Below are positions 18,490 to 30,487 of a stretch of 64,000 nt of DNA, in pieces. This stretch comes from Notospermus geniculatus. Taxonomy: Eukaryota > Nemertea > Pilidiophora > Heteronemertea > Lineidae. The stretch lies in NCBI GenBank assembly GCA_002633025.1, contig NMRB01000080.1, positions 272,823 to 336,822 of the forward strand, in the 5' to 3' direction. The position numbers and the translations under genes are program-made. Position 1 is the stretch's first letter. The number at the start of each line of letters is the position of its first letter. The notes under the pieces were generated by a model. That model did no database searches. It had not been told where the DNA came from and worked only from the letters and a program-made list of their open reading frames with translations.

Positions 18490-20387
18490 CTTAGCATGTA
18501 GATTAAAGCTAATGCAGTGATATCAACTTGTCTGGACATTCAGCTCGAAATCTGTATTACGATATTTGTTTGTGTTGTATATTATGTCAAATGTCTTCAG
18601 TCATGTAATATGTATTGTGATTTTTTTGTCATACCGGTACATGTAATTTTTTTGCATAGTTTACATCTCCAAGATTGTGTGTTATGACACCACATGAAAT
18701 TCCTATTCAAGAATTAGTGGCAAGCAGTGTTTATATCAATGAAGAATACGACTCATAATGAGTTTTAGGATAGTTTATTGGCCTTTAAATTGAATTGAAG
18801 CATTTGTTTGTCTGGTGGAGGTGTTAGTTGTACATAGGTAATCTGTATTGGTATCTGACAATTTTTCTTGCCACGTGCCAGGTTGTATAGACAGCTCATT
18901 TCAGTATACCCGGTATACACAATAGATTTTCAGTTGTGAGGTCCCTGAGGTGTGGCTTTGCCAGGCCAAGCTTCACCTATTGGTGAGTCGGCATTGCTGA
19001 CGACACAGCAGGCTGTTGATATCTTTGAATCAAAGTCCAGACTCTTTGACTTTTTTGATGTGGTAATGTTGGAGGAGCTAGATCCCATTGGCAAAGCCAG
19101 GTATCTGTGACCTTACAACTGTGATCTTGGTGTGATATACAAAATGTACTACATTTGTATCAGTGTACAAATGTATAGAAAATGGAGTACCTACCGGTAC
19201 TTGATTTTTGTTGCGGCTGAAAATTTTCATACAGCCAGATTGATACTGATTATTGATTTTATTGTCATTGAGTTTGTATCAAATGTATAGGTAAGATTCT
19301 AGGTGACTTTTTACCGGTATGAATAATGGAAGTGAAGTCTGGCGACATCTAAGCGCGACCCAATGGAATGCGGAAGTTGGGCAATATATTACATGTTGTT
19401 GGATAACCGATCGACAATGCGATCAGACTATAAAAAGAGACTTTAGTGGTGCTCAATCAATCATCACCGGTTACGCAGGTCGAATGCATAATTGAAAACT
19501 GCAAATTCCTGTCTCATTTCCTGACTTCCGCATTCCTTTGGGCCGCGCTAAGATGTTGCCGGACTTTAGTGATGGGCATCTTATCTCCTCCCCTTCGATG
19601 ATTTAGAAGTGTGACTGTCCTGATGGGATAATTTCTCTTGTTGTGTTGGATCTTTCTTAATCTGCAATATTCGCAGTGATGTCAAAATCTTAGCTTAATT
19701 AGGAATTTCCTTTATAAATGTGACCAGTAGGTGAAAAGCTTTTGAAGCAAAGATAGGCCTACTTACTTGGCAAAGAGTTGGAGACTTGATAAACCCCTGC
19801 TTCCTGCTGTTCAAAATCTTTTTGGAGGGTTTAGTGAAATTGAAGTGGTTTTGAAAATTCGAGGGTTTTGAAAATTCGAGGGAAGGTTGTAAGATACACA
19901 TTAATGCTTCCATTGAAAGAAATATCCAGACATGTGAAGGTTATATTCTTCTTTATAGAAACACAAAAATTGCTGACATTGGGGAATTAGTTTACTGGTG
20001 GTGACCAAACTTCATTAACCTCCTTGTAATTCAGGAATTACAATTGTCACCTCCATTTCACTAATTCTCCACATAAATACATGTATGTTACCTATTCCAT
20101 TACATGCCCAAATTTACTCGAATAAATGATTATAGATATATATTGAGGAACTTCATCTCCTGTGGTTTTTCAAGGCATCTCAGAATTAAAGATGGAAATA
20201 TTTGGTACATGTACTGTGAACGACATGGCGTTCATTGCTCTCCACTGCAGCACCAAGTCGGGCTGTGGCACTCCTTTTTGCTGGGGAGAGAGAAGTGCTC
20301 TACAGTAACCAAAATGTTTTGCACTCAGCAGCATTGAGCTCTCTCTGTAGGTTCTACAGATGTGACCACTGACCTGACTTTCTAGCT

Positions 20388-20513
20388 CAGAAACTGGAAA
20401 GTGGAGGCCACTGCTCAGTGTTGCGATCATCAGAAACTGGAAAGTGGAGGCCACTGCTCGGTGTTGGATCATCAGAAACTGTAGGCTTGGATCATCAGAA
20501 ACTGGGGGCACTA
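20388..20513. repeat. Minisatellite, ~45-bp unit
   Basis: About three copies of a unit with cagaaactggaaagtggagg, ccactgctcggtgttgg and atcat. Expanded in copy B (29280-29535). Confidence 0.8.
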
Positions 20514-20875
20514 CTCCCAATTCTGTCGATTAAACTTTTTCGCACAATGATATGATGCATGTCCCACATGGTACTTTAACATTCACAAAAATACATGTAA
20601 TTGCATATTTATTATTGTAACGCCCTCAGGGGTAGACTTCAGAATAAGGCCAAGACCAAACACACAATGGCAAGGAAGAACGACGAGAAGGATCTTGTAC
20701 AAATATACAAGAATGATAATTATTTATTAGTACTTCCAAAATATATACAACGCATTGTACAGCACCTCTGCACATGCACAGGGTGTTTCATTATTTTCAA
20801 TACCGGTAACTGTACTTGTAAATTCATCCTCTTTGTGACTGCGATATTTATTTCTGATATTTTTTCTGATTTCAG

Positions 20876-21202
20876 ACATCTGGTGGTGGTCAGACTGTTG
20901 GAACTTTTCCAATCTTCGAATGCATCGTCTGCCCAGAGAAATTCCCAACTCAAGGACAGTTGAATGATCATCTGAGACAACATGCTTATCAATATCAAAT
21001 CAGATGTGCCATATGCGCGAAATCGTTTACGACGAAAGGGAATCTGAAACGCCATATGCGAATTCATACGGGAGAGAAACCATTTGAATGTGGCATTTGC
21101 GGCAAGGCGTTTTCGGATCAGTCGTCGGCCAAGGCGCATAAAATACGGCATCACATGCGAGAATATATAGAAAACCAAGGAATGGACCCTGGAAACTCGT
21201 GA
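20876..21202 (+). CDS. ZC31A: three-finger C2H2 cassette
   Basis: Acceptor ttttctgatttcag, then TSGGGQTVGT in phase 0; 108 residues, stop TGA. Fingers CIVCPEKF, CAICAKSF and CGICGKAF with helices T/G/Q/D, T/G/N/R and D/S/S/A. The link between fingers 1 and 2 is AYQYQIR; between 2 and 3 it is TGEKP. Finger 3 has Ala at helix position 4. The copy B version (ZC31B) differs at about three residues, so both copies look usable. Confidence 0.8.
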   Translation, partial: TSGGGQTVGTFPIFECIVCPEKFPTQGQLNDHLRQHAYQYQIRCAICAKSFTTKGNLKRHMRIHTGEKPFECGICGKAFSDQSSAKAHKIRHHMREYIENQGMDPGNS

Positions 21203-22499
21203 TAGGTTAGTTAAATTCACACACTGATGAGCATTCTAAAGCCTGGTCAGAGTGCGCTTGACATCCTGAGAACACCAGGGGTTCTTGGCGCTCGCTTCCT
21301 TCATCAACACACACAAATGTTTGTGTGCGATGACAAGGGAACAAGGGCTAAGGACCCCTGATGTTCTCAGGATGGCTTGAGCTGCCTGGATAAACCCAAA
21401 ATAATATTGGTTCCCAGGCATAATTCAATCATCAATGTATGCCTTTAAGTACCATGCATGATATGTCCAGTACCCACCCATTAAGGGTGAATCAGAAGTT
21501 TCTAAAAGGATGCCCAGCACTTGGCTTGTGCCTGTTTCCTGACTTCTTACTTTGCCATGTACAGCACTGATGGAAGGTGACCTTAGTTGCTCCTTGCTCC
21601 AGTAGATGTCTCCCTAATTGCAAATGAGGGGGTGAAAGTGATTCAAGTGACAGTGAAAGTGACTCTAGTTCTGAAGAGGAATCGTAGACTGGCTAAATTT
21701 AGTATTCATTTATTTTGGAATATTTTCAGTTTCATAAGTGACATTTGAAGCAGAATGTACATTGGAGTTTTGACTAATTTTTGGGCTTGTGTGTGGACTC
21801 AACTTTAAATTCATCTCTCATAGGGAATCAAGTTTTGGATTAGAATCATAGTATTCATGTATGGAATTTTTGTTAAATTAATTAATACAGGTACTCTTGT
21901 TAAATACTGTAGTAGAATCGTAGTTAGGAGACTGGACTACGTTCATATGGAGTATATTCAGTATTATGGCAGGCTACCGGGTTGGAAATTCTGAACAGAC
22001 TGTGCAAACTGTGGAATCCAGACATGAAGTGTGAACTCCTGCGGAGACCACTTGAGATCTCATTTTGGGTAAACTGATAATGAGTAATTTGATACGTCTG
22101 CTGGAGTTTCTGCCACGGTCAGGGTTTGTGGAATATATTTTAGTGTTAATTACAGTTTGCACAAACACATAGAATACCGGCAGGCTATATGTAATAAATT
22201 GATTAGTAAAAAGGTCATGCGACTTATTTTGTCTCACTTGCATTAGGCAACCGAATGAGTACCGGTGTGACATTTATGAATGTTCCCAATCTGTGAGTAC
22301 ACGTATTACAATACCGGTATTGTCTGACGTAATATAATTTGTGACCTCATCACAGGGGGACACACAGAGAAACATGTCCTTCTATCATCCTCCTGTCCTA
22401 GACTTTTCTTAGTTCATAGTGTAGGTGCATGAGAACAGGTGGCCAGTAATAAAACCACAACACTTGATTGGGCAATTTGATGTCGGAACGGCAAAGAGT

Positions 22500-23110
22500 G
22501 GAGGTGGTGGTGAACTGAATGTTATGATAAAGTAGTGCATCAATCCAACATAGTGGTGAACTGTTACGATGAAGTCATAGTGCGTAATCCATAATCCAAA
22601 GTATTAACTGTTACGATAAAGTAGTGCATAATCCAAAACTGTTATGATGAAGTAGTGCATAATCCAAAGTAGGCTAGTGTGAACTGTTATGATGAAGTAG
22701 TGCATAATCCAAAGTAGTGCCAGGTGAATTATTACAATGAAGTATAGTGCATAATCCAAAGTAGTGATGAATTGTTACAATGAAGCAGTGCATAATCCAA
22801 AGTAGTGGTGAATTTGTTACAATGAAGAAGTGCGTTAATCCAGAGTTGTGATAATCCAAAGTAGTGGTGAATTGTTAGTCGTTCATCAATCCAAAATAGT
22901 AATGAATTGTTACAATGAAGTACCGTAGTAGTAGTGCATAATCCAAAGTAGTGGTGAATTGTTACAATGAAGAAGTGCGTTAATCCAAAGTAGTGGTGAG
23001 TTGTTACAATAAAGTAGTGCATCGATCCCAATCCAAGTATGGTACGATGAGGAAGTGTGTTAATCCAAAGAAGTGGTGAGTTGTCATCGGGAAGTCGTGC
23101 GTTTGTCCAA
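22500..23110. repeat. Minisatellite, ~44-bp unit, copy A
   Basis: Many imperfect copies of gtgcataatccaaagtagtg, gtgaattgttacaatgaagt and similar words. It creates spurious minus-strand ORFs rich in HYFGL. Copy B equivalent at 31720-32470. Confidence 0.85.
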
Positions 23111-23324
23111 AGAGATAATGACTAATCCAAATGAGTTAATCCTGAGTAGTCGTATAAAGTTGATCCAGAGTATAAGTTAATCCCATTTAGTCATGAGTTG
23201 ATAGTTAGTTTAAGATGTAGCGGATTATCCAGCAGAGAAGAAATGAGTTAATCCAAAATTGACTCCGCATCGTCGGTCATTCCAGCAGCAGATTGAATTT
23301 CCGAAACAATTTCAGTTCCTTGAT

Positions 23325-23425
23325 TGGCCACAAGATGTCTTCCCTGTGACACGTTCCTTGATTGGCCACTAGATGTCTTCCGATGTGACACATTCCTTGA
23401 TTGGCCACTAGAGGTCTCCCATGTG
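23325..23425. repeat. Minisatellite, ~42-bp unit, copy A
   Basis: About three copies of ttccttgattggccactaga plus tgtcttcc and tgtgacac. Copy B (32680-32860) has about five. Confidence 0.8.
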
Positions 23426-23577
23426 TATGACACAAGTGGTGACACCTAGTGTCAATGTACTGGTGACACCTAGCGTGGAGACACACTGAAAAGATCATAG
23501 GTCATACTTCCGGGTAGAAAACAATGGCATTTGGAGAGCGCCTGTGTGGGAGTGACATTAGTCCTTCCTTTTGGAAC

Positions 23578-24650
23578 ATGCATTTATTTGTCCATAAAGA
23601 AGAGATAACGGAGGATTTTAGCTAAAACTGGAAGTTTTCTTCAGAAAACTCAGTCTGTTTGGTGTTGAAAAAGAGTCATTCATCTCTGAATATTAGGATT
23701 TCCATTCTTTTCTTTCTGAAAATACGTTCACGAGATTTTATCCTGTTTCTTGCATCATTCACTTCAGTCAGTTCATTCATTTCGGTCATATGTCTTGGGT
23801 CCATCAATTTCACATACCGTATATGACCTTCCACAGCAAAACCAGGCACATGTTGCTCAGAAGGTAAGCCTCAATGAACTAAGATGACAGCAGTACAGAA
23901 TGTAAGAAATAGATCGTTTCAGATTTCATAATATAGATGGCGAAAGTATTGAAACTGACAAACATTTTGGTCTCAACCTGCCAAGCTAAGAGCGACATGC
24001 GACTGGTTTTGGTGTGGAAGGTCACATACAGTATTGAGTTGCAGAGTGAACTCAGTAGGGCAATAAGACCACTTGATAATGGTTTTGGCTCTCGTATGCT
24101 TTTATCATGTTTACAAGTCTTTGTCAACAAGGCTTCTCCCACTTCCTGCATGTCTTTGGTTCATTAACGAACATCTGGTCGAGGCAGTCTAGTGATAGAA
24201 TTGCTTTTACAGTGTGTATTCAAACTTCAAATTTCTGTGAAAGGTAAACAATATGCTACTATCTGATTTCAGAAGTTAGAATTTCCACTCGTCATCAGGG
24301 GGAACATAAGCAATTGAAGTAATAGCTTATTTCTGTACTGTGAAAAACACTGTAGACTGTAGAGTATAGCTGTTACTTTAACCAACTCTACTCCCATGAC
24401 TCTTAGTCAAGAAATGGCCCTTTACCAATGGAGGGTAGCATGCGCAGCGTGTATGCCCAGTAAGGGCATGGATTAGGTTTTTTATACTTAGCAGTGTAAG
24501 CAACACATTTTGTGTTCACCGTTGGATGTTTTATCAAAACGTAGATGTTGCAGGTTTGGTGTCCATCATGATGGTACTTGTCTTGCTTGCTTGGCTTGTT
24601 CAGTTTGCCGGTTGGTGTCTATACATGTAGGTGTTGATTTATCTTTTCAG
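23578..24650 (+). other. Start of copy B: orphan ZC29 tail and spacer
   Basis: 23578-23625 repeats the last 48 bases of ZC29 including its stop, without fingers or acceptor. About 24360-24520 is a copy-B-specific insertion of ~160 bases with no clear ends. The rest matches copy A. Confidence 0.6.
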
Positions 24651-25555
24651 GCTAGTGGTAAAGTTAAAGCGGAAGTTACTGAGGTTCAGAGAAGTTCTTC
24701 TCTTGAAAATCGCACTTCTCGCATTGACGAGCAGCTCCAAGCTGCTGATAAAGTTAAAGTTGAAGTCGTGGAGGTTGACAGCAGGGAGTCAGAGGGCAAC
24801 AATTTTGGTACCTCTCTTAAAAGTCATAGTGAAGAGGTGATCCAGGCTGCCGATAAAGTTAAAGTTGAAGTCACGGAGGTAGAGAGTAGTTTGCTTGACA
24901 ACGAGAAGAGTGAGTCGGAGAGAGCTAGTTGTGGTACCTCTCTTGAAAATCACAATTCTCACTGTGAAGAAGTTATCCACACTGCTGATAAAGTTACAAC
25001 TGAAGTCACGGGGGTTGAGAGTGATTCCGTTGGTAATGCGGAAGGCGGAAAGGCTGTTAAGGAAAGGCTGTTAATAGAACTGGACCACAGAAGTTTCGAT
25101 GCCAGGCATGTAAGGAATGGTTTCCATCCTTGGTTGCCCACAAGGCACATGTGTGTAAATGTGTTCCGAATAAGATTTGGGTAGGCCATGTATGCCCAGC
25201 GCACGATAGGCTGTTATTTCAGAAAACTCATTGCAATCAGCATATTTTGACTCGTACAGAGAGGAAGACATATGAATGCAAGAAATGTGGTGAGAAATAT
25301 GATAATGAGGCTGATGTAAGCATGTACGTTTTGTGGTGTTGTACCGATACTGAAATGTTACCCGAGGGAGGTAGTGAGACGGTGCCTGCAGAAGGGGAAG
25401 AGGTCACTGGAAGTAACTGGAAAACTAAAATACTTGAAAAAGCAGCCGAGTTGCAATACAACAAGCAAGATTGTCCTCTTTGTAAGAAATCGTGCTTTTG
25501 TCTCCGTGCCTTAAAACAACACCTTGCCCACTGCCACGGAGACGAAACTGCATGA
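24651..25555 (+). pseudogene. ZC30B: frameshifted copy of ZC30
   Basis: The same acceptor (tttatcttttcag) opens ASGKVKAEVTEV in phase 0. There are four repeats instead of five, three with VK(A/V)E. At about 25049-25076 the word ggaaaggctgttaa (14 bases) is present twice in tandem, shifting the frame by two. Translation then ends at 25184 without any finger. The finger-encoding part survives in the other frame up to TGA 25553-25555 and is still close to copy A, so the break is recent. A truncated acidic tail of about 177 residues could still be made. Confidence 0.8.
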
Positions 25556-27348
25556 ATATGGACTCTCTGGGAAGGATTTAGTCTAGAAGAACGACTTTGA
25601 TAAACACGGGCAGAAACACAAATAAGAAATGACAGTGAACAATCATTACCATTGGGTGTGAGAAAGAACTTTGGCAGAGGTTGCTGTCGGCTGGACTCTA
25701 GGGCTAGATAAGTTAATTTGGTTCTCTCTGTCCTTTCTTGACACCTGAATCCTGGCCATATCTTGCAAAGGTGAGCTCTTGTCTCATATGCGATCTGTTT
25801 CATTTTGTTGTCCACTGCCAAGGTACGGCATAAATAGGGAACCCCGATCACGCAGACCACGCGAGAATATACGCGTGGTTTTGAACTGATAGTACACCAA
25901 TGCCACCTATTATTCATGACGATTCAAGGTGTGATTGGCCGTGCTTGGTGAACCGCATCTCTCGAACAATGGGCCTAGGTCAACGCTAGGTGTCTCGTCT
26001 GCTCTATCAGTAGTCATCACGTGACCAATTGGCGCTCCCCATTGCTCAGTGAGCTGAATAGGTGGTTGTGTGTCCTCGTTGTTTTTTATCAGAATACTAG
26101 TGTCGAGCTGACTACTGCCGTGATTGTTATGGGGGCACTCTTTAGTTCATCGATCATCAGGGTGATTGGTTTGTGTCTGTTACCTGTATGCCAAACGAGG
26201 TCATCAACTTTCATCGGTATTGCGAGAAATGTCCAATCTGAATGGAAGGTTCAGTTTTTCAGTCCAGTCAGTTCCTCAGTCTTCCTGTGCACTGCCATCT
26301 AGTGTTTCCTCTGATTGATTCAAATTTACCTTCGGTGGATTTCAGGTTCTGAAAATTTCATACCTTCAGTGGATTTCAAGTTCTGAAAATTTCATATCTT
26401 CAGTGGATTTCAAGTTCTGAAAATTTCATACCAGGATTTCATTTTGAGTGACATTTCCTGGTAATGAACATTTCCAATGGTAATGAACATGACTTTGATT
26501 CCAGAATTATCATTAACCTTTCTGTTTGTTTTTTAGCAGCCATCTCACAAGATTTTTTTAGAGTTGCAGATCAGTGAATGACTCCTGGAGGAAGACAAGA
26601 ATTTGACACATGATATTCCATTTCAGGCTGTTTTTCTGTTGTCCATTTCAGGGTGTTTTTCTGTTGTTCATTACTTTCTGCTGCTCTCAGGAGACTCGCA
26701 ATCATACATGCTTCGAACCATTATTCATCATTATTCATGGTTTCCAGGACATACTGTAACTTCAACAACATCCGCCATTGCTGATGTTGACATCATGACG
26801 CAAATCCAGGGGCAAAATGCATTGCTGACATTGTCCTATGATGCAAAGCAAAACGCACAATCCAACAGAACGATTTTGCATCGCGGAAATGATGAATACG
26901 AATACAGACTGTTTTAATTAAACATTCCTAAGAAATGGGTTAATGATATTTGGTCTTTTTCAATGTGGTCATCTCTTTACGATTTTGTGCATTCTCATTT
27001 TGTTAAGTGCCATGTAAATGCCAAACTTATAATGTACATGTACATAATTAGAATATCTAGAAGATAAGTTCTCAATGAGGTCATCGCCACTTCTCCACGG
27101 AAAGATGTCGCTGCGACCATATCAGGCCTTTCCATTGTCTTCAGGTCGTCATCTCCATGGCAATACGAGGTGCGAGCATGAAGCCACAATGTCACGGTAG
27201 TGTGACGTTGACGTTCCGTACAACGTCACAGTGGAAAAGTTCATACGGTCACAGTGCCACCCCAATGCTAGAAAAAGAATGGCTACAACCCCATTGAGAG
27301 AGTCCTGTTTTTGCTTTACTGGCATAACTAGTGCTTTTCTCAGTTACC

Positions 27349-27354
27349 AATAAA
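27349..27354 (+). terminator. Possible poly(A) signal, copy B
   Basis: AATAAA at the place matching 18484-18489. Inferred only. Confidence 0.3.
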
Positions 27355-28840
27355 CTTAGCATGTAGATTAAAGCTAATGCGGTGATATCAACTTGTCTGG
27401 ACATTGAGCTCGAAATCTGTATTACGATATTTGTTTGTATTGTATATTAAGTCAAATGTCTTCAGTCATGTAATATGTATTGTGATTTTTTTTTCATACT
27501 GTACATGTAATTTCTTTGCATAGTTTACATCTCCAAGATTGTGTGTTAGGACACCACATGAAATTCCTATTCAAGAATTAGTGGCAAGCAGTGTTTATAT
27601 CAATGAAGAATACGACTCATAATGAGTTTTAGGATAGTTTATTGGCCTTTAAATTGAATTGAAGCATTTGTTTGTCTGGTGGAGGTGTTAGTTGTACATA
27701 GGTAATCTGTATTGGTATCTGACAATTTTTCTTGCCACGTGCCAGGTTGTATAGACAGCTCATTTCAGTATACCCGGTATACACAATAGATTTTCAGTTG
27801 TGAGGTCCCTGAGGTGTGGCTTTGCCGGGCCAGGTTGCACCTATTGGTGATTGTCGGCATTGCTTTGAATCAGAGTCCAGACATTTTTGATGTGGTAATG
27901 TTGGAGGAGCTAGATCCCATTGGCAAAGCCTCTTTGTGACCTTTCAACTGTGATTTTGGTGTGATATACAAAATGTACTACCAGTGTATAGAAAATGGAG
28001 TACCTACCGGTACTTGATTTTTGTTGCGGCTGAAAATTTTCATACAGCCAGATTGATACTGATTATTGATTTTATTGTCATTGAGTTTGTATCAAATGTA
28101 TAGGTAAGATTCTAGGTGACTTTTTACCGGTATGAATAATGGAAGTGAAGTCTGGCGACATCTAAGCGCGACCCAATGGAATGCGGAAGTTGGGCAATAT
28201 ATTACATGTTGTTGGATAACCGATCGACAATGCGATCAGACTATACAAAGAGACTTTAGTGGTGCCCAATCGATCATCACCGGTTACGCAGGTCGAATGC
28301 ATAATTGAAAACTGCGAATTCCTGTCTCATTTTCTGACTTCCGTATTCCATTGGGTCGCGCTAAGATGTTGCCGGACTTTAGTGATGGGCATCTTATCTC
28401 CTCCCCTTCGTTGATTTAGAAATGTGTCTGTCCTGATGGGATAATTTCTCTTGTGGTGTTGGATCTTTCTTAATCTGCAATATTTGCAGTGATAATGTGA
28501 AAATCTTAGCTTAATTTGGAATTTCCTTTATAAATGTGACCAGTAGGTGAAAAACTTTTGAAGCAAAAGATAGGCCTACTGGTACTTACTTGGCAAAGTC
28601 TTTATAAACCCCTGCTTCCTGCTCTTCAAAAGCTTTTTGGAGGGTTTAGTGAAATTGAAGTGGTTTTGAAAATTCGAGGGAAGGTTGTAAGATGCACATT
28701 AATACTTCCATTGAAAGAGATATCCAGACATAATGAAGGTTATATTCTTCTTATATAGAAACACAAAAATTACTGACATTGGGGAATTAGTTTACTGGTG
28801 GTGACCAAACTTCATTAACCTCCTTGTAATTCAGGAATTA

Positions 28841-28924
28841 CCATCCTCCCACAGCAGGGCTTTGGTCTCGTTCCTCTTCATACATGAAGAGGAGTGAGGT
28901 AAAAACCCCTGCTGTGGGAGGATG
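28841..28924. mobile_element. 84-bp hairpin insertion with 7-bp target duplication
   Basis: catcctcccacagcaggg and its exact complement form the ends. GGAATTA flanks both sides (28834-28840 and 28925-28931). Absent at the matching site in copy A (near 20040), so it inserted after the duplication. No ORF. Confidence 0.8.
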
Positions 28925-29279
28925 GGAATTATGTACAAGTGTCACCTCCATTTCACTAATTCTCCACATAAATACATGTATGTTATCTATTCCATTACAT
29001 GCCCAGATTTACTCGAATAAATGATTATAGATATATATTGAGGAACTTCATCTCCTGTGGTTTTTTAGGGGCATCTCTGAATTAGATAGAAATATTTGGT
29101 CCATGTACTGTGAACGACATGGCGTTCATTGCTCTCCACTGCAGCACCAAGTCAGGCTGTGGTATTCCTTTTTGCTGGGGAGAGAGAAGTGTTCTACAGT
29201 AACCAAAACGTTTTGCACTCAGCAGCCTTGAGCTCTCTCCATAGGTTCCACGGATGTGACCACTGACCTGACTTTCTAG

Positions 29280-29535
29280 CTCAGTGTTGGAGCATCAGAA
29301 ATTAGAGACCATTGCTCAATATTGGAACATCAAAAATTGGAAACTAAGAGCCACTGCTCAGTGTTGGATCATCAGAAACTGGAAACTGGAGGCCACTGCT
29401 CGCCGGTGTTGGATCATTGGAAACTGACTGGAGGCCACTGCTCGGTGTTGGAACATCAGAAACTGGAAAGTGGAGGCCACTGCTCGGTGTTGGATCATCA
29501 AAAACTGTAGGCTTGGATCATCAGAAACTGGAGCA
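29280..29535. repeat. Minisatellite, ~45-bp unit, copy B
   Basis: About six copies of the unit seen at 20388-20513, giving a repetitive ORF rich in LDHQKLE that I do not regard as a gene. Confidence 0.8.
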
Positions 29536-29712
29536 CTTCTGTCGATTAAACTTTTTCGCACAATGATATGATGCATGTCCCACATGGTACTTTAACATTC
29601 ACAAAAATACATGTAATTGCATATTTATTATTTTCAATACCGGTAACTGTACTTGTAAATTCATCTTCTTTGTGACTGCGATATTTATTTCTGATATTTT
29701 TTCTGATTTCAG

Positions 29713-30039
29713 ACATCTGGTGGTGGTCAGACTGTTGGAACTTGTCCGATCTTCGAATGCATCGTCTGCCCAGAGAAATTCCCAACTCAAGGACAGTTGA
29801 ATGAGCATCTGAGACAACATGCTTATCAATATCAAATCAGATGTGCCATATGCTCGAAATCGTTTACGACGAAAGGGAATCTGAAACGCCATATGCGGAT
29901 TCATACGGGAGAGAAACCATTTGAATGTGGCATTTGCGGCAAGGCGTTTTCGGACCAGTCGTCCGCCAAGGCGCATAAAATACGGCATCACATGCGAGAA
30001 TATATAGAAAACCAAGGAATGGACCCTGGAAACTCGTGA
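29713..30039 (+). CDS. ZC31B: three-finger C2H2 cassette
   Basis: Acceptor ttttctgatttcag, TSGGGQTVGT in phase 0, 108 residues, stop TGA. Same fingers and contact residues as ZC31A except Glu for Asp at helix 6 of finger 1. Other changes are F to C in the leader and A to S in finger 2. Intact, in contrast to its broken neighbour ZC30B. Confidence 0.8.
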   Translation, partial: TSGGGQTVGTCPIFECIVCPEKFPTQGQLNEHLRQHAYQYQIRCAICSKSFTTKGNLKRHMRIHTGEKPFECGICGKAFSDQSSAKAHKIRHHMREYIENQGMDPGNS

Positions 30040-30245
30040 TAGGTTAGTTAGATTCACACACTGATGAGCATTCTAAAGCCTGGTCAGAGTGCGCTTGACA
30101 TCCTGAGAACACCAGGGGTTCTTGGCGCTCGCTTCCTTCATCAACACACACAAATGTTTGTGTGCAGTGACAAGGGAGCAAGCGCTAAGGACCCCTGATG
30201 TTATCAGGATGGCTTGAGCTGCCTGGATAAACCCGAAATAATCTT

Positions 30246-30487
30246 AGGGCTGTATTTTAGAACATTCCTTAACATTAAGGCTCACCTTAAATCTATTGTT
30301 CTCGATGGTTTTACAATAGACTTAGGGCCCTATTCACGGGTCGCACTTTAGCCTAAAGTATAGCTTAAGTTAGACTTTCACAATGCTTGAAGCATTGAGA
30401 GAAGTCAGACTTTAATGAAAGTGTGACCCATGCATACGGCCCTTAAGGTCGACCTTAACGTTAAGGAACGTTCTAAAATACGACCCT
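30246..30487. mobile_element. 242-bp MITE with a second foldback nested inside
   Basis: The ends agggctgtattttagaac and the complement of gttctaaaatacgaccct match over about 38 bases. Inside, 30324-30443 is another foldback (agggccctattcacgggtcg against the complement of tgacccatgcatacggccct). Absent from copy A. Confidence 0.75.

Larger units (their letters stand above)
16991..20875 (+). other. Long non-coding spacer between ZC30A and ZC31A
   Basis: No finger or convincing exon. An aataaa at 18484-18489 could be a poly(A) signal. Short tandem copies of gtggatttcaagttctg lie at about 17564-17632. A ~45-bp minisatellite lies at 20388-20513. ORFs here are short and largely shared with copy B only because the DNA is duplicated. 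Confidence 0.5.
14928..23577 (+). repeat. Large tandem duplication, copy A
   Basis: 8650-base unit from inside ZC29 (atgcatttatttgtcc) to ccttccttttggaac, repeated directly as 23578-33015. It carries ZC30A and ZC31A. Compared with copy B it lacks several foldback insertions and has a private hairpin at about 15640. Confidence 0.9.
21203..23577 (+). other. Spacer after ZC31A with minisatellites
   Basis: No gene seen. An inverted pair, ttgacatcctgagaacacc near 21260 and its complement near 21360, flanks about 100 bases. 22500-23110 is a minisatellite. 23325-23425 is a second one. Confidence 0.5.
25556..29712 (+). other. Spacer between ZC30B and ZC31B
   Basis: Counterpart of 16991-20875. No gene seen. 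It holds a copy-B-only insertion at about 25836-26041 (with the hairpin pair accacgcg and cgcgtggt), three copies of the 37-bp repeat at 26330-26435, an aataaa at 27349-27354, the hairpin element at 28841-28924 and an expanded ~45-bp minisatellite at 29280-29535. Confidence 0.5.

Noticed and set aside
22674-23031. Minus-strand ORFs rich in HYFGL
   Set aside because: Translation of the ~44-bp minisatellite; frames shift between units and copies.
22500-23110. CRISPR-like spaced repeats
   Set aside because: Direct repeats without unique spacers of constant length, in animal DNA; this is a minisatellite.
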